A stretch of 64,000 nt of DNA, from contig NZ_CP116005.1 of NCBI RefSeq assembly GCF_027941835.1, positions 2,619,501 to 2,683,500 on the forward strand. The letters run 5' to 3'. A program made the translations under genes and the position numbers. The notes below the pieces were generated by a model. The model saw nothing but the letters and a program-made list of their open reading frames with translations. It did no database searches and was not told the origin of the DNA. The number at the start of each line of letters is the position of its first letter. Position 1 is the first letter of the stretch. Source of the stretch: Sphingosinicella microcystinivorans (GTDB lineage: Bacteria > Pseudomonadota > Alphaproteobacteria > Sphingomonadales > Sphingomonadaceae). Positions 1 to 10,094 of the stretch are shown piece after piece.

Positions 1-402
1 GCTCGGCAGCGAGACGCCGTTCAGCTCTTCCATGTCCGCCGAGCGGGGCTTGGCGAACTGGCCGGCGAGGCGGCCCACCTTCACCACCGGCATCCGGCTC
101 GCGAAGGTCAGCACCACCGCCATCTGGAGGAGCACGCGGAACGTGTCGCGGATGTGGTTCGGGTGGAACTCGGCGAAGCTCTCCGCGCAGTCGCCGCCCT
201 GGAGCAGGAAAGCCTTGCCCGCCGCGACGTCGGCAAGCTGCGCTTCGAGCGCGCGCGCCTCGCCCGCGAAGACGAGCGGCGGATAGCTCGAAAGCTCGCC
301 TTCCACGGCCGCAAGCGCTGCCGTGTCCGCATAGGCGGGTAGCTGCCGCGCTTCGAAATTGCGCCAGCTGGCCGGGGTCCAGGATCGCTCGGACGTCTTC
401 AT
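1..402 (-). CDS. Class II 3-deoxy-7-phosphoheptulonate (DAHP) synthase, 5' part only
   Basis: First enzyme of the shikimate pathway: condenses phosphoenolpyruvate and erythrose 4-phosphate in the cytoplasm. Only the first 134 residues are present and the gene runs off the left edge; the family is usually about 450-460 aa. The class II (plant/actinobacterial-type) signature is clear: [14 protein letters not shown] at about residues 66-79, with Cys72 matching the metal-binding cysteine, then the [12 protein letters not shown] loop at about 110-121. The start ATG at 402 gives [20 protein letters not shown], a normal N-terminus for the family. It is divergent from the TetR gene across a 219-bp spacer. 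Identity is firm from the motifs; regulation is not visible. Confidence 0.93.
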   Translation of the reverse strand, partial: MKTSERSWTPASWRNFEARQLPAYADTAALAAVEGELSSYPPLVFAGEARALEAQLADVAAGKAFLLQGGDCAESFAEFHPNHIRDTFRVLLQMAVVLTFASRMPVVKVGRLAGQFAKPRSADMEELNGVSLPS

Positions 403-581
403 CGCGCGCCTTTTGGCGTGTCGCTTCAAGGAGCGCAAGCAATGCTTTCTTGGGGATCGGGAGCCCCCGGCGCGCCATTTGCCGCAGGCTTTTTGCGGGA
501 CTGGTTAACGCTCTTGTAACAATTCGTCGCAAAAGATCAGGCTAAGACAATGAATGCACTTGATATTAATCATTGATGCGT

Positions 582-599
582 ACATTGTTCACATGTTCC
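582..599. promoter_or_regulatory. Direct repeat ACAT(T)GTTC upstream of the TetR gene
   Basis: The spacer between the DAHP synthase and TetR genes (403-621) is AT-richer than its surroundings. It contains TGATATTAATCA at 561-572 and, 22 nt before the TetR start, two near-identical head-to-tail units, ACATTGTTC and ACATGTTCC. This could be an operator or part of the promoter. No convincing -35/-10 pair was identified, so this is only a candidate site. Confidence 0.2.
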
Positions 600-621
600 G
601 GGGGACGGGGGTACTCGTGTC

Positions 622-1239
622 ATGCTGAAACAGTCGCCGGTTTATGAGCGCAAGGCGCCCAACAGTTACCATCACGGCAATCTCCAGACGGCGCTGCTGA
701 ACGCCGGCCTGGAGCTTCTCGAGCGCCGCGGCTGCGCGGATCTCGCCCTGCGCGAGGTCGCCCGCGAGGTGGGGGTGAGCCCCGCTGCGGTGTATCGCCA
801 CTACGCCTCGAAGGAGGCGCTGCTGACCGCGATGGCCATCGAGGGCTTCCAGCGGCTGACCGCCGTGCAGGTCGAGCCGATCACGAACAGCGTGGTGACG
901 CCGGTGCGCTTTGCCGACATGGGCCGCGCCTATGTCCGCTTCGCGGTCCGTAACCCGGCGCTGTTCCGCCTGATGTTCAGCGACCAGATCGATTCCAGCC
1001 GCGATGCCGCGCTGATGTTCGCGATCGAACCGCTCACCGGCAATATCGAGGACGCCGTCGCCCGCCTCGCGGGTCCGCGCTTCTCGTCCGCAATGCGGCG
1101 CAAGGCGGCGCTGCGCGCATGGTCGCTGGTGCACGGCCTGTCGATGCTGCTCATCGACGGCCAGCTCCGCATCGCGCACAGCGAGGTGGACCGCATGATC
1201 GAGGCGGTCGTCGACCCCAACCACGCGCTCGCGATCTAA
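622..1239 (+). CDS. TetR/AcrR family transcriptional regulator
   Basis: A 205-aa one-component DNA-binding regulator. The N-terminal helix-turn-helix spans about residues 40-70 (LREVAREVGVSPAAVYRHYASKEALL), preceded by the YHHGNLQTALL motif typical of a TetR subgroup. The C-terminal half, including AWSLVHGLSML, resembles the WHG-type ligand/dimerisation domain. The ATG at 622 follows a G-rich stretch that can act as the ribosome binding site. The gene ends 4 nt inside the convergent glutathione reductase gene. Its ligand and targets are unknown; the class II DAHP synthase is divergent from it, so control of either side is possible but not shown. Confidence 0.88.
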   Translation: MLKQSPVYERKAPNSYHHGNLQTALLNAGLELLERRGCADLALREVAREVGVSPAAVYRHYASKEALLTAMAIEGFQRLTAVQVEPITNSVVTPVRFADMGRAYVRFAVRNPALFRLMFSDQIDSSRDAALMFAIEPLTGNIEDAVARLAGPRFSSAMRRKAALRAWSLVHGLSMLLIDGQLRIAHSEVDRMIEAVVDPNHALAI

Positions 1240-2579
1240 CGCATCAATACGAGTTCTTCCGCCATCGTCGGGTGGATGGCGACGGTCTCGTCGAGCTGGG
1301 CCTTGGTGAGTCCGGCTTTCACCGCGATGGCGAGCGGCTGCATGATCTCGGCGGCTTCCGGCCCGATGATGTGCGCCCCGAGGATGCGCCCCGACGCTTC
1401 GTCGACGACGAGCTTGTAGAGCGACCGCTCGCTCCGGTTCGCCAGCACGTTCTTCATCGGCCGGAAGTCGGACGCATAGACGCGCACCGAGCCGTAGGTG
1501 TTGCGCGCCTGCGCCTCGGTGAGGCCGACGGCGGCGATCGGCGGATGGCTGAACACGGCGGACGGGATGCAGCCGTGATCGACGCGCCACGGCTTGCCGC
1601 CGAACACGGTGTCGGCGAAGGCGTGGCCTTCGCGGATCGCGACCGGGGTCAACTGCACGCGGTCGGTCACGTCGCCGACGGCGTAGATGTTCCCGATATT
1701 GGTGCGGCTGTCGGCATCGACCTTGATCGCGCCGTTTTCCGCGAGGTCGACGCCGATCGCCTCGAGGCCCAGCCCCGCGCTGTTGGGCGGGCGGCCGATC
1801 GCGTAGACGAGCAGGTCCACCTCGATCGGGTCGTCCTTCCCGGCATGGATGAGGAGGCTGCCGTCCGCCTGCTTCTCCACCTTGCGGAACGGCGCGTTGA
1901 AGCGGAAGTCGATGCCCTTCGCGGTGCTGATCGCCTGCAGGCGCTCGGCGAGCTGCTGGTCGTATTCGCGCAGCAGGCGGTCGCCGCGCAGCAGGAGCGT
2001 CACCTTCACGCCGAACGCATTGAAGATGCCCGCGAATTCGTTGGCGATGTAGCCGCCGCCGGCGATCGCCACGCGCTTCGGCAGCGTTTCCAGATGGAAC
2101 ACCTCGTTCGAGGTGATGCCGTGTTCGGCGCCTTCGCAGTCCGGGATGCCGGGGTGCGCGCCGGTCGCGATCAGGACCTTGTCGGCGGTGACGGTCCTGT
2201 CGCCGATCCGCATCGTGTGCGCGTCCTCCAGCACGGCGCGGCCGTGGAGGATCGTCACCTTCTGGCTTTCGAGCGTCGAGATATAGGCCTTGTTGAGCCG
2301 GTCCACCTCCGAGAGCACGTTGTCCCGCAGCGTCGCCCAGTCGAAGCGCTTGCCCTCCACCGCCCAGCCGAAGTGGCGTGCGTCTTCAAGGTCTTCGGCG
2401 AAGTGCGCGCCGTAGACGAGCAGCTTCTTCGGCACGCAGCCGCGAATCACGCACGTTCCGCCGACGCGGTACTCCTCGGCAATGGCGACGCGCGCGCCGT
2501 AGCCTGCGGAAATCCGCGCCGCGCGCACGCCGCCGGAACCGGCGCCGATGACGAAGAGGTCATAGTCGTATGCGTTCAT
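1236..2579 (-). CDS. gor: Glutathione-disulfide reductase
   Basis: FAD-dependent enzyme that reduces glutathione disulfide with NADPH and so maintains cytosolic thiol redox. 447 aa, normal length. The FAD-binding GAGSGG lies at about residues 12-17. The redox disulfide is in GGTCVIRGCVPKK (Cys43 and Cys48). A second Rossmann motif, AGGGYIANEFAG, binds NADPH, and a C-terminal HPTMAEELV holds the catalytic His/Glu of the partner subunit's active site. It is divergent from the response regulator at 2667 with 87 bp between. The sequence favours glutathione reductase over lipoamide or mercuric reductase, although substrate choice between glutathione and another low-molecular-weight disulfide cannot be read directly. 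Confidence 0.93.
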   Translation of the reverse strand: MNAYDYDLFVIGAGSGGVRAARISAGYGARVAIAEEYRVGGTCVIRGCVPKKLLVYGAHFAEDLEDARHFGWAVEGKRFDWATLRDNVLSEVDRLNKAYISTLESQKVTILHGRAVLEDAHTMRIGDRTVTADKVLIATGAHPGIPDCEGAEHGITSNEVFHLETLPKRVAIAGGGYIANEFAGIFNAFGVKVTLLLRGDRLLREYDQQLAERLQAISTAKGIDFRFNAPFRKVEKQADGSLLIHAGKDDPIEVDLLVYAIGRPPNSAGLGLEAIGVDLAENGAIKVDADSRTNIGNIYAVGDVTDRVQLTPVAIREGHAFADTVFGGKPWRVDHGCIPSAVFSHPPIAAVGLTEAQARNTYGSVRVYASDFRPMKNVLANRSERSLYKLVVDEASGRILGAHIIGPEAAEIMQPLAIAVKAGLTKAQLDETVAIHPTMAEELVLMR

Positions 2580-2666
2580 ATTTGCGGTCGGGCCCTTTGT
2601 GGCGGTAGATTACGGCTGTGTAGCGGTTGCCGGACACATCCGGCAACGCGGGGAAGGTAGGGTGAG

Positions 2667-3062
2667 ATGACAACGGTCGCAACGGCGCCCCAGGACATAC
2701 CTGCCCGGCGCAAGGTCCTGCTGGTGGAAGACTCTCCGCTCGTCGCCATGTCGCTCGAAACGCTGTTCGAGGACATGGAGTGGGAGATGGAGGGACCGGC
2801 GGTCCGGCTCGACGAGGCGCTTGCGCTTGCCGAGGCCACGGACGCCGACATCGCGCTCCTCGATGTGAACCTCGACGGCGAGATGAGCTGGGCGGTCGCC
2901 GACCGGCTGAAGGCGCGCGGCATCCCGTTCGTGTTCGCGACGGGCTACGACGGCGACTCCGTGCTGCCGGAGGCGCACGGCGGTGCGCCGTTCGTGAGCA
3001 AGCCGTTCCAGATCGCCGAGCTGGAGCAGTTGCTCCGCGTCATGGTGGGCGACGAGGCCTAG
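2667..3062 (+). CDS. Single-domain response regulator (CheY-like)
   Basis: 131-aa stand-alone receiver domain without an output domain. The acidic pocket is Glu21-Asp22 (LLVEDSP), the phospho-acceptor is Asp66 (IALLDVN), Thr92 follows FVFA, and the conserved Lys112 is in SKPF. Such proteins act as phosphorelay intermediates or bind a partner directly. The ATG follows a good ribosome binding site (GGTAGGGTGAG). No histidine kinase is adjacent, so its partner is elsewhere. The 3' end overlaps the convergent csaA-like gene by 4 nt. Confidence 0.88.
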   Translation: MTTVATAPQDIPARRKVLLVEDSPLVAMSLETLFEDMEWEMEGPAVRLDEALALAEATDADIALLDVNLDGEMSWAVADRLKARGIPFVFATGYDGDSVLPEAHGGAPFVSKPFQIAELEQLLRVMVGDEA

Positions 3063-3430
3063 AACAGCCGTCCGCCGTCCGGCACCTTTTGCGCCGGGGC
3101 GAGCAGGACGACCTCGCCGGTCTCGTCCGGGAACCCGAGCGTCAGCACTTCGGAGACGAACTTGCCGATCTGGCGCGGCGGGAAGTTGACGACCGCCGCG
3201 ACCTGCCGCCCGACGAGGCTTTCCGGCGTGTAGTGCGCGGTGATCTGCGCCGACGATCTCTTGCGGCCGATCACCGGGCCGAAGTCGATCACCAGCTTGA
3301 TCGAGGGCTTGCGCGCCTCGGGATAGGGCGCGGCTTCCGTTATGGTGCCGACGCGGATGTCGACGGCGAGGAACTGGTCGAAGCCGATGGTCTCGGCGAT
3401 CGGTGCGGCGGGATCGTGGTTCAGGTGCAT
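3059..3430 (-). CDS. csaA: CsaA-type tRNA-binding domain protein
   Basis: 123-aa protein consisting of one OB-fold tRNA-binding domain related to the C-terminal domain of methionyl-tRNA synthetase. Motifs: FDQFLAVDIRVGTITEA near the N-terminus and VVNFPPRQIGKFVSEVLTLGF in the middle. In other bacteria CsaA has been described as chaperone-like and tRNA-binding; the real cellular role is unclear. It is the last gene of the leftward glmU-glmS-GNAT-csaA run, 9 nt after the GNAT gene. Confidence 0.85.
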   Translation of the reverse strand: MHLNHDPAAPIAETIGFDQFLAVDIRVGTITEAAPYPEARKPSIKLVIDFGPVIGRKRSSAQITAHYTPESLVGRQVAAVVNFPPRQIGKFVSEVLTLGFPDETGEVVLLAPAQKVPDGGRLF

Positions 3431-3439
3431 GACGGAAAC

Positions 3440-3931
3440 TCAGAGAAAGCGGTGCATGACGAGCGCGTCGACCTCGCCTTCCGACGGGTGATCGAAGGCG
3501 CGGGGCAGGCGCCCGACGATGGAAAAGCCCATGCGCTGCCAAAGTGCAACCGCGCGCGTGTTGGTGCCGACCACGAAGTTGAACTGCATGGCGCGGAAAC
3601 CGGCCTGACGCGCGGCCTCCAGCGAGTGTTCGCACATGCGCGCGGCGATGCCCCGGCCGGTGGCGCCGGCGGCGGTCATGTAGCCGCAGTTCGCGACATG
3701 CGCGCCGCCGCCCTGCTGGTTCGCGCGGAGGTAACAGGTGCCGAGCACCGTGCCCTCATCCTCGCAGACGAAGACGCTGTGCGCGGGCGAGAACCAGTAG
3801 GCGAGCGCCTGATCACGGCTCCAGTCCCGCGGTACGACATAGGTTTCCCCGGCGGCGAACACGGGGCCGATGATGGACCAGACGGCATCGTGGTCGTCGC
3901 TCCGCGCCGGGCGGATGACGAGGTCGGTCAT
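3440..3931 (-). CDS. GNAT family N-acetyltransferase
   Basis: 163-aa acetyl-CoA-dependent acyltransferase. The N-terminal strand/helix (LVIRPARSDDHDAVWSIIGPV) and the acetyl-CoA loop region around MTAAGATGRGIAARMCEHSLEAARQAG are typical of the fold, followed by the C-terminal ALWQRMGFSIVGRLPRAF. The start lies 1 nt downstream of the glmS stop codon, so translation is probably coupled. The substrate is not recognisable. Proximity to glmU/glmS does not by itself indicate an amino-sugar substrate, since GlmU has its own acetyltransferase domain. Confidence 0.86.
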   Translation of the reverse strand: MTDLVIRPARSDDHDAVWSIIGPVFAAGETYVVPRDWSRDQALAYWFSPAHSVFVCEDEGTVLGTCYLRANQQGGGAHVANCGYMTAAGATGRGIAARMCEHSLEAARQAGFRAMQFNFVVGTNTRAVALWQRMGFSIVGRLPRAFDHPSEGEVDALVMHRFL

Positions 3932-3932
3932 C

Positions 3933-5756
<1,824 letters not shown>

Positions 5757-7112
5757 TTACTTCGCCGCTTTCTTCTTGGCCGTCATCGCCTCGCGGAACC
5801 GCGCGGCCCAGCCGGGTTTGCTGTCCTGAACGCCGCGCGCCACTGCGAGCGCGTCGGCTTCCACGTCCTTCGTCATCACCGAGCCCGCGCCGACGATGGC
5901 GCCGTCGCCGATCTTCACCGGGGCGACGAGCGCGCTGTTGGAGCCGATGAAGGCCCCCGCGCCGATCTCCGTCCTGTACTTGAAGAAGCCGTCGTAGTTG
6001 CAGGTGATCGTGCCTGCGCCGATGTTGGCCTTCGCGCCGACGCTGGCGTCGCCGATGTAAGAGAGGTGATTGGCCTTCGCGCCTTCGGCGAACACGGCCT
6101 TCTTGGTTTCGACGAAGTTTCCGATCTTGACGTGGGCGGCGAGAGTCGTGCCGGGGCGGAGGCGGGCGTAGGGGCCGATTTCCGCCTTTTCGCCGATGTT
6201 TGCACCTTCGATGTGGGAGAAGGCGTGGATGCGCGTGCCCGCGCCCACGGAAACGCCGGGGCCGAACACGACATTGGGCGCGATGCTCACGTCCGCCGCG
6301 ATTCTCGTGTCGAAGGCGAAGAACACGCTGCCGGGATCGGTGAGCGTGACGCCTTCCTTCATGAAGTGGCTGCGGCGCTCGTTCTGGAAACGGGCCTCGG
6401 CGACGGCGAGCTCGGCGCGGCTGTTGATGCCCATCACCTCGGCCTCGGCGGTCTCGACGACGCGCGAGGCGCGCCCGTCCGCCTTCGCCAGCATGACGAT
6501 GTCGGGGAGGTAGTACTCGCCCGCCGCATTGTCGTTGCCGACGCGCTCGAGCAGCGGCCAGAGATCGGCGGAGCGGACCGCGAGCAGGCCGGAGTTGCAG
6601 AGGTCGATGGCGCGCTCGGCGGGCGAGGCGTCCTTGAACTCGACCATCTTGCGGATGAGGCCGTCGTCGGCGTCGATGCGGCCGTAGGCGCCGGGATCGG
6701 CGGCGCGGAAACCGAGCACGACGGCGGCGGGCGCATCCGCGCCGTTCAGCTTCGAAAGCATCAGCCGCATGGTGGCGCTCTCGATGAACGGCACGTCGCC
6801 GTAAAGGACGAGGATGTCGCCCTCGAAATCGGCGAGCGCGGCCTTCGCCTGAAGCACGGCGTGCGCGGTGCCGAGCTGCGGCTCCTGCGCCGCGACGACG
6901 GCTCCGGTGCCCGCGACGGCGGTTTCCACCTGCTCGCGGCGCGCGCCCACGACGACGACGGTGCGCGCGGGCGCGATCGCGTCCACGCTCGCCATCAGGT
7001 GCAGCAGCATCGGCCGCCCGCCGATCGGGTGCAGCACCTTGTGCGTTTCGGACTTCATCCGCGTGCCCATTCCGGCGGCGAGGATGATGGCGGCGACGGG
7101 CCGGGGGCTCAT
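5757..7112 (-). CDS. glmU: Bifunctional UDP-N-acetylglucosamine pyrophosphorylase / glucosamine-1-phosphate N-acetyltransferase
   Basis: Acetylates glucosamine 1-phosphate and then couples it to UTP, giving UDP-GlcNAc. 451 aa. The N-terminal nucleotidyltransferase domain has the LAAGMGTRMKSETHKVLHPI motif. The C-terminal left-handed beta-helix acetyltransferase has hexapeptide repeats and the catalytic-region sequence NFVETKKA, followed by GAGTITCNYDG. First gene of the leftward glmU-glmS-GNAT-csaA unit, divergent from gph with 97 bp between. Placing glmU and glmS together matches their consecutive roles in cell-wall precursor synthesis. Confidence 0.97.
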   Translation of the reverse strand: MSPRPVAAIILAAGMGTRMKSETHKVLHPIGGRPMLLHLMASVDAIAPARTVVVVGARREQVETAVAGTGAVVAAQEPQLGTAHAVLQAKAALADFEGDILVLYGDVPFIESATMRLMLSKLNGADAPAAVVLGFRAADPGAYGRIDADDGLIRKMVEFKDASPAERAIDLCNSGLLAVRSADLWPLLERVGNDNAAGEYYLPDIVMLAKADGRASRVVETAEAEVMGINSRAELAVAEARFQNERRSHFMKEGVTLTDPGSVFFAFDTRIAADVSIAPNVVFGPGVSVGAGTRIHAFSHIEGANIGEKAEIGPYARLRPGTTLAAHVKIGNFVETKKAVFAEGAKANHLSYIGDASVGAKANIGAGTITCNYDGFFKYRTEIGAGAFIGSNSALVAPVKIGDGAIVGAGSVMTKDVEADALAVARGVQDSKPGWAARFREAMTAKKKAAK

Positions 7113-7209
7113 GAAACTCTCACAGACTCAATCAATTCCTTGGGCAATTCCTGCGGCCGCTGTGCCATATCGGGATTGCCATTTCCATAACGCCGGGCAA
7201 AAGGCTTGC

Positions 7210-7893
7210 ATGAATCCGACAGCCCCCTCCATCGTTTTCGACCTCGACGGCACGCTCGTCGATACCGCGCCGGACCTCGCGGCGGCGATGAACCACGTCC
7301 TGGCGCATTTCGGACGCCCGGCGGTGGACCCCGAGGCCGTGCGCCACATGGTCGGCCACGGCGCGCGCCGCACCATCGAGCGCGGCCTCGCGCTCACCGG
7401 CGGCGGCGACGAGGCAATGCTCGACGCGGGTGTGCCGGTGTTCCTCGAATTCTACGGCGCCAACGTCTGCGTCGGGTCGCGCCCGTGGGAGGGGGTCGAG
7501 GCCTCGCTGTCCGCCCTCGCGGACGCGGGCGGCCGCCTCGCCATCTGCACCAACAAGCCCGAACGCCTCGCCGTCGACCTCATCGACGCGCTCGGCTGGG
7601 GCGATCTGTTCGGCGCCATCCTCGGCGGCGACAGCCTGCCGGTCAGGAAGCCGGACCCCGCGCACGTGCTCGAAACGCTGGCGCGGATGGGCGGCGATCC
7701 GGCGCGCGCCGCGTTCGTGGGGGATTCGCGGCCCGACGTGGAGGCGGCGCGCGCGGCGGGCCTGCCCGTGGTGCTCACCAGCTTCGGCTACAGCGACGTG
7801 CCGGCCGATACGCTCGGCGCCGACGCGATGATCGACCATTTCGACGCGCTGGTGCCGACGCTCAGACGGGTTGCACCCGCTCTTTTCGCCTGA
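7210..7893 (+). CDS. gph: Phosphoglycolate phosphatase (HAD superfamily)
   Basis: 227-aa HAD-type phosphatase likely to hydrolyse 2-phosphoglycolate. HAD motif I is FDLDGTLVDTAPDL, with nucleophile Asp11 and general acid Asp13. The motif II region is AICTNKP, motif III is KPDP, and motif IV is FVGDSRPDVEAARAAG. The ATG at 7210 was chosen over upstream in-frame starts because homologues begin only a few residues before the FDLDG motif and the upstream extension is the antisense of glmU. The 3' end overlaps the convergent nucleotidyltransferase gene by 32 nt. Confidence 0.88.
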   Translation: MNPTAPSIVFDLDGTLVDTAPDLAAAMNHVLAHFGRPAVDPEAVRHMVGHGARRTIERGLALTGGGDEAMLDAGVPVFLEFYGANVCVGSRPWEGVEASLSALADAGGRLAICTNKPERLAVDLIDALGWGDLFGAILGGDSLPVRKPDPAHVLETLARMGGDPARAAFVGDSRPDVEAARAAGLPVVLTSFGYSDVPADTLGADAMIDHFDALVPTLRRVAPALFA

Positions 7894-8902
7894 GCGCCTT
7901 GCGCGCGAGGTGCCGCGCCAGCATCAGCGGCGGCATCCGCAGCCAGTGCCCGCGGATGTAGAGCAGCCGGTCGCTCAGCTTCGCGCCCTGATGCCCGAAA
8001 CGATCGCGGCCGTGGAGCTTGCGGAGCGCGAGCCGGTCGACGAGGTCCATGCGGCCGACGAGCGCCTCCGGCACCGCCGTCCCGTAAAGCCGCTGCGCGA
8101 GCCGCAGCGCGCGCGACAGCGGCACGCGGAGCTGGTGCCGGTCGGCGGCCGCGGCGAGCCGGTCCCAGAACCCCTGTGTCCGCGCGAAATCCGTCGCGAG
8201 GCCGTGAATGTCCCACAGGTTGCGCGCGCCGCCCTCGAACTCGCCGTCGTAGGCGACGTGCGCGGCGCTGTGCAGCAGCATCGTCTCGGGGCCAAGCACG
8301 AACAGGCCGTTTCCGGCGGGCACGCGGCTTTCGATGAGCGCGTCCGCGTCCGGCTTCAGCCGCGCCGTGAGCGGCAGGATGGTGTGATGCACGTCGATGA
8401 CGCCGCCGCGCTCCTTGTGCACCATCGGCGGCAGCTCGTGCATCCACGCGCGGTAATAATGATCGTCGTAGGCATTTTCCTTCGCCGGCACCCAGCCGTG
8501 CGCGAGCAGCGCGGCCTCGACGGCGGGGAGCGCGGGGCGCGGCACGAGGATGTCGAGATCGCCGATGCGGCGGCCCTCGGCGACGGCAAGCCCGGCGTGC
8601 AGGTAGGCGGACCCCTTCATCAGGATGACCGGGCAGCCGACGTTTTCGAGCGCCAGCGCGGCGCGGTCGATTTCCCAGCGGGCGGCGAGATGGTCGGCGC
8701 GGATCAGTTCGCGCTCCTCGGCAAGGCACGCCCGCGCGCCCTCGGGCAGCGCGTCCCACAGCGGCGCTGCGCGCGCGGCGACCGTGCCCAGCAGGCGCTC
8801 GGCGCGGCCGACGCGGATGAGGGCGTTCCATTCGTCCGCCGACAGCGCCCGCATCGAAGCGGGGTCCGCGAGCGCGCGGTGGAGGATCGCCGCGGGGGTC
8901 AC
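7862..8902 (-). CDS. Nucleotidyltransferase-fold protein of the HprK-related A cluster
   Basis: 346-aa protein of the uncharacterised nucleotidyltransferase family (NTP_transf_5 type). The key stretch is LENVGCPVILMKGSAYL followed by GRRIGDLDILVPR, which carries the G-x-D-x-D-like metal/nucleotide site of polymerase-beta-fold transferases. HELPPMVHKERGGVIDVHH and a helical C-terminal half follow. The GTG start at 8902 overlaps the stop of the kinase gene (GTGA), indicating coupled translation; a longer reading would only be an antisense shadow of the kinase. Last gene of the four-gene operon 10673-7862. The role is inferred as modification of a carrier or peptide, substrate unknown. Confidence 0.82.
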   Translation of the reverse strand: MTPAAILHRALADPASMRALSADEWNALIRVGRAERLLGTVAARAAPLWDALPEGARACLAEERELIRADHLAARWEIDRAALALENVGCPVILMKGSAYLHAGLAVAEGRRIGDLDILVPRPALPAVEAALLAHGWVPAKENAYDDHYYRAWMHELPPMVHKERGGVIDVHHTILPLTARLKPDADALIESRVPAGNGLFVLGPETMLLHSAAHVAYDGEFEGGARNLWDIHGLATDFARTQGFWDRLAAAADRHQLRVPLSRALRLAQRLYGTAVPEALVGRMDLVDRLALRKLHGRDRFGHQGAKLSDRLLYIRGHWLRMPPLMLARHLARKALRRKERVQPV

Positions 8903-9789
8903 GTCGTCACCTTGCGCCACAGCGTCTCGAACAGGTCCAGCGCGTCGTCGCTCGACCCGTAGACGATGTCGAAGGCGGGCGCGTGCGCGAGGCAGCGCCA
9001 GACCGCCTCGAATCCCGCCTCGCCCAGCAGCGCCTGATTGGTCGAGGAGGCGGCGAGGCGCACATAGGTCTCGGTGCGCGTCATCGGCCGCCACGCGGGG
9101 GCGGCGCCCTCTTCGAAGTGCGGGGCGACGACGAGCGCGATCTCGGCGGGCGTCCGCATCGCGTCGATCGCGGCGGCGGGCGGCAGCAGGTGCCGGATCG
9201 TGCCCTTCACCGTGCCTTCGAGCACCGGCCCGAAGCGGTCGGCGGGCGCACGCGCCTCCATCGCCGCGATCGAGGCGTTCTTGAGCGAGATCGGGCGGGG
9301 GAAGGGGTGCAGCAACGGCGCGTGGAGATCGAGCAGGGCGAACTCGTCGCCGAGATGCCGCCAGCCCTCGCGCCAGGCGAGCAGCGCCGACAGCGTGCTC
9401 TTGCCCGCGCCCGAATCGCCGATCAGCAGCGCGGCCTTGCCGCCGTTCGCGGACGAGGCGGCGTGCACCACGACATGACGGCGATAGCCGACCGCCATCT
9501 GGAGGTTCATGCCCATCTCGATGCCGAGCATCCCGAGCCGCCTCGGCAGGGGCAGCGTGTCGAACAGCTCGAAATCGCATTGCAGGCGCAGGTTCGGCTG
9601 TATCCAGCGCCTGAGCGGGCTCGTCGGCACGGCGCTGACGGCGTAGTCGTAGATGCCGTCCGGCGTTTCGCGCGGGTAGTCGCGGTAGAGGTCGTTCACC
9701 GCCTCCATGACGCTCGCGAACGGTGTGCGGAGATGGAAGGAGGCCGGGCCGATGCAAAGGGTGCGCGCCGGCCAGCGGTCAGCTTTCAT
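8899..9789 (-). CDS. HprK-related kinase A
   Basis: 296-aa protein with a kinase core related to HPr kinase/phosphorylase. The Walker A loop is LLIGDSGAGKSTLSALLAW at about residues 120-138, followed by HLGDEFALLDL, which resembles the HprK region after the P-loop. There is no sign of the HprK N-terminal domain or of an HPr protein in the window. The gene starts with an ATGA overlap to the upstream PqqD-like gene and ends with a GTGA overlap to the nucleotidyltransferase gene. Family naming (HPr-rel-A system) reflects co-occurrence only; no reaction has been established that I know of. A protein or peptide serine kinase is the natural guess. Confidence 0.87.
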   Translation of the reverse strand: MKADRWPARTLCIGPASFHLRTPFASVMEAVNDLYRDYPRETPDGIYDYAVSAVPTSPLRRWIQPNLRLQCDFELFDTLPLPRRLGMLGIEMGMNLQMAVGYRRHVVVHAASSANGGKAALLIGDSGAGKSTLSALLAWREGWRHLGDEFALLDLHAPLLHPFPRPISLKNASIAAMEARAPADRFGPVLEGTVKGTIRHLLPPAAAIDAMRTPAEIALVVAPHFEEGAAPAWRPMTRTETYVRLAASSTNQALLGEAGFEAVWRCLAHAPAFDIVYGSSDDALDLFETLWRKVTT

Positions 9790-10082
9790 GGAATCCTGTC
9801 GATCGCAATCCTGTCGACGAGGTCCATCGCGGCCATTTCCTCCAGCCGCGCTTCGACGACGGCGGCCACGTCGTCGCCGCTCCCGTCCAGATCATGTGCC
9901 GCCGCAAGATGTTCGCAGACCTCCCCGATGCCGAGCGTCCGCTCGTGTAGCAGGTCGAGGATGGCGACGACAGCCGGGGAGACGACATGGGTCGTTCCCG
10001 ACGGGCGATGGTAGACGAGCGTCAGGTCATCGACCGGCCGCACGACGTAGGCGTCGCGGGGCGCGGCCCGGTAGGCGGTGAT
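9786..10082 (-). CDS. PqqD-like peptide-recognition protein (HPr-rel-A system)
   Basis: About 98 aa; a winged-helix PqqD/RRE-like domain that would bind a precursor peptide and present it to modifying enzymes. Core sequence: VRPVDDLTLVYHRPSGTTHVV, then an acidic helical C-terminus (AAVVEARLEEMAAMDLVDRI). The start is a problem. The only standard in-frame start is GTG at 10043, which would remove the first beta strand (TAYRAAPRDAYVV) that family members normally have. In frame after the upstream stop there is an ATC at 10082-10080, 6 nt downstream of GGAGA, and it gives (I/M)TAYRAAP, matching the usual N-terminus. I therefore place the start at ATC. ATGA overlap with the kinase gene. Confidence 0.72.
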   Translation of the reverse strand: MTAYRAAPRDAYVVRPVDDLTLVYHRPSGTTHVVSPAVVAILDLLHERTLGIGEVCEHLAAAHDLDGSGDDVAAVVEARLEEMAAMDLVDRIAIDRIP

Positions 10083-10094
10083 CCGTGCTCTCCG